64,000 nucleotides of DNA from Asticcacaulis sp. SL142 (lineage in GTDB: Bacteria; Pseudomonadota; Alphaproteobacteria; Caulobacterales; Caulobacteraceae), in the NCBI RefSeq assembly GCF_026625745.1, contig NZ_CP113061.1, forward strand, positions 1,451,501 to 1,515,500, written 5' to 3'. The notes below the pieces were generated by a model that ran no database searches, was not told the origin of the DNA, and worked only from the letters and a program-made list of their open reading frames with translations. This document shows positions 63,569 to 64,000 of this stretch, in pieces. Position 1 is the first letter of the stretch, and each line of letters begins with the position of its first letter. A program made the translations under genes and the position numbers.

Positions 63569-64000
63569 GGGGAATCCCTGCGATCTAAACTGGTTGTTCT
63601 TTTGGCATTTAATCACTCAGCGCTCAAGCCGCGAATTGGACCGCCACGGCGGCGTTAGCGCACTAAAATCTCCTAACTCAAGGGGCAAATGGCAATGCCT
63701 CACTTAGGCGAGCCTGTTTCACAATCGCACAACCTTTAGAGGGCATATGTCCCGCAATCGATTAATTTGCGACCCATAGCGCCCGCACACACCCATCTGT
63801 GGGCGAATCCTCCGGCCTAATTTTTATAAGTATATCATAAAGATAGCGGGATTGGTCTTTATCAGGACGGTTTATCCCATAAGCGGACGGCGGCGGCCCG
63901 CTTTATGCACTTAAGGCACTAAATGGCCTGTTCGGCGCGCAAACGCCCACAGGCTCAGGTTTCAAGTCAAAAAGGCCGGTAATATCATGTCGATAATGTC
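63569..64000. other. 432-bp region at the right edge without a recognised gene
   Basis: No convincing coding frame. It contains the pgsA promoter region, an AT-rich stretch with a near-palindrome (TTATAAGTATATCATAA, about 63825-63841) and an ATG at 63988 preceded by no clear ribosome binding site. That ATG could open a rightward gene continuing beyond the window. Confidence 0.4.

Overview
The window looks like a piece of the chromosome of a free-living alphaproteobacterium of the Caulobacter/Asticcacaulis group. The protein-level reading supports this: a large TonB-dependent receptor, a tkt/gap/pgk/fba/fbp set with no phosphofructokinase, a DUF4164-zapA pair near 5-formyltetrahydrofolate cyclo-ligase, a perfect CtrA-type box (TTAA-N7-TTAA), and a Mn-type yybP-ykoY leader in front of a TerC-family gene. 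The taxon is an inference. No rRNA, tRNA, CRISPR array, prophage or transposase was recognised.

Layout. 1-4.7 kb: accessory genes (a broken GPH-type transporter, a DMT protein, an esterase-like protein lacking its nucleophile, a broken acetyltransferase, an AT-richer FkbM methyltransferase). 4.8-8.3 kb: EttA, a Tat-type D-amino-acid-oxidase relative with permuted domain order, free-methionine sulfoxide reductase. 8.3-12.3 kb: an envelope operon (Sel1 lipoprotein plus beta-helix protein) behind a CtrA-like box, then two small lipoproteins. 12.5-20.6 kb: yebC, ymdB-like, 5-FTHF cyclo-ligase, a candidate 6S RNA, a GH3 glycosidase, zapA, DUF4164, tkt. 20.8-26.2 kb: cold-shock gene, YitT, two rRNA modification enzymes and an OmpR/EnvZ-like pair. 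26.3-36.7 kb: gap, an orphan gene, pgk, fba, a TonB receptor with an in-frame stop, a riboswitch-controlled TerC protein, a frameshifted CAP-domain gene, fbp. 37-45 kb: a serine hydrolase, a 48-residue ORF, an unknown exported protein, carA and carB. 45.2-54.2 kb: tandem DUF6311 membrane proteins, greA, an ELM1-family gene, trxB, GNAT, arfB, dps. 54.4-58.7 kb: nadABC behind a strong palindrome, then yefM-yoeB. 58.6-63.6 kb: acyltransferase, a three-gene ABC efflux operon with a frameshifted permease, pgsA.

How the genes work together: tkt, gap, pgk, fba and fbp cover lower glycolysis, gluconeogenesis and the non-oxidative pentose phosphate route; a LacI-type operator precedes gap. carAB and nadABC are complete biosynthetic modules. 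Many genes act at the envelope.

The most striking overall pattern is five protein genes broken by five different kinds of small lesion (1-nt shift at a C6 run, 7-bp tandem duplication, nonsense codon, apparent 5-bp deletion, extra A). Either this genome is losing accessory envelope and transport functions or the assembly contains errors; raw reads would decide. Three families of intergenic palindromic repeats are also present. I found no clear-cut undescribed multi-gene system; the best candidates for new biology are the permuted oxidase, the CtrA-box Sel1/beta-helix operon and the tandem DUF6311 pair.
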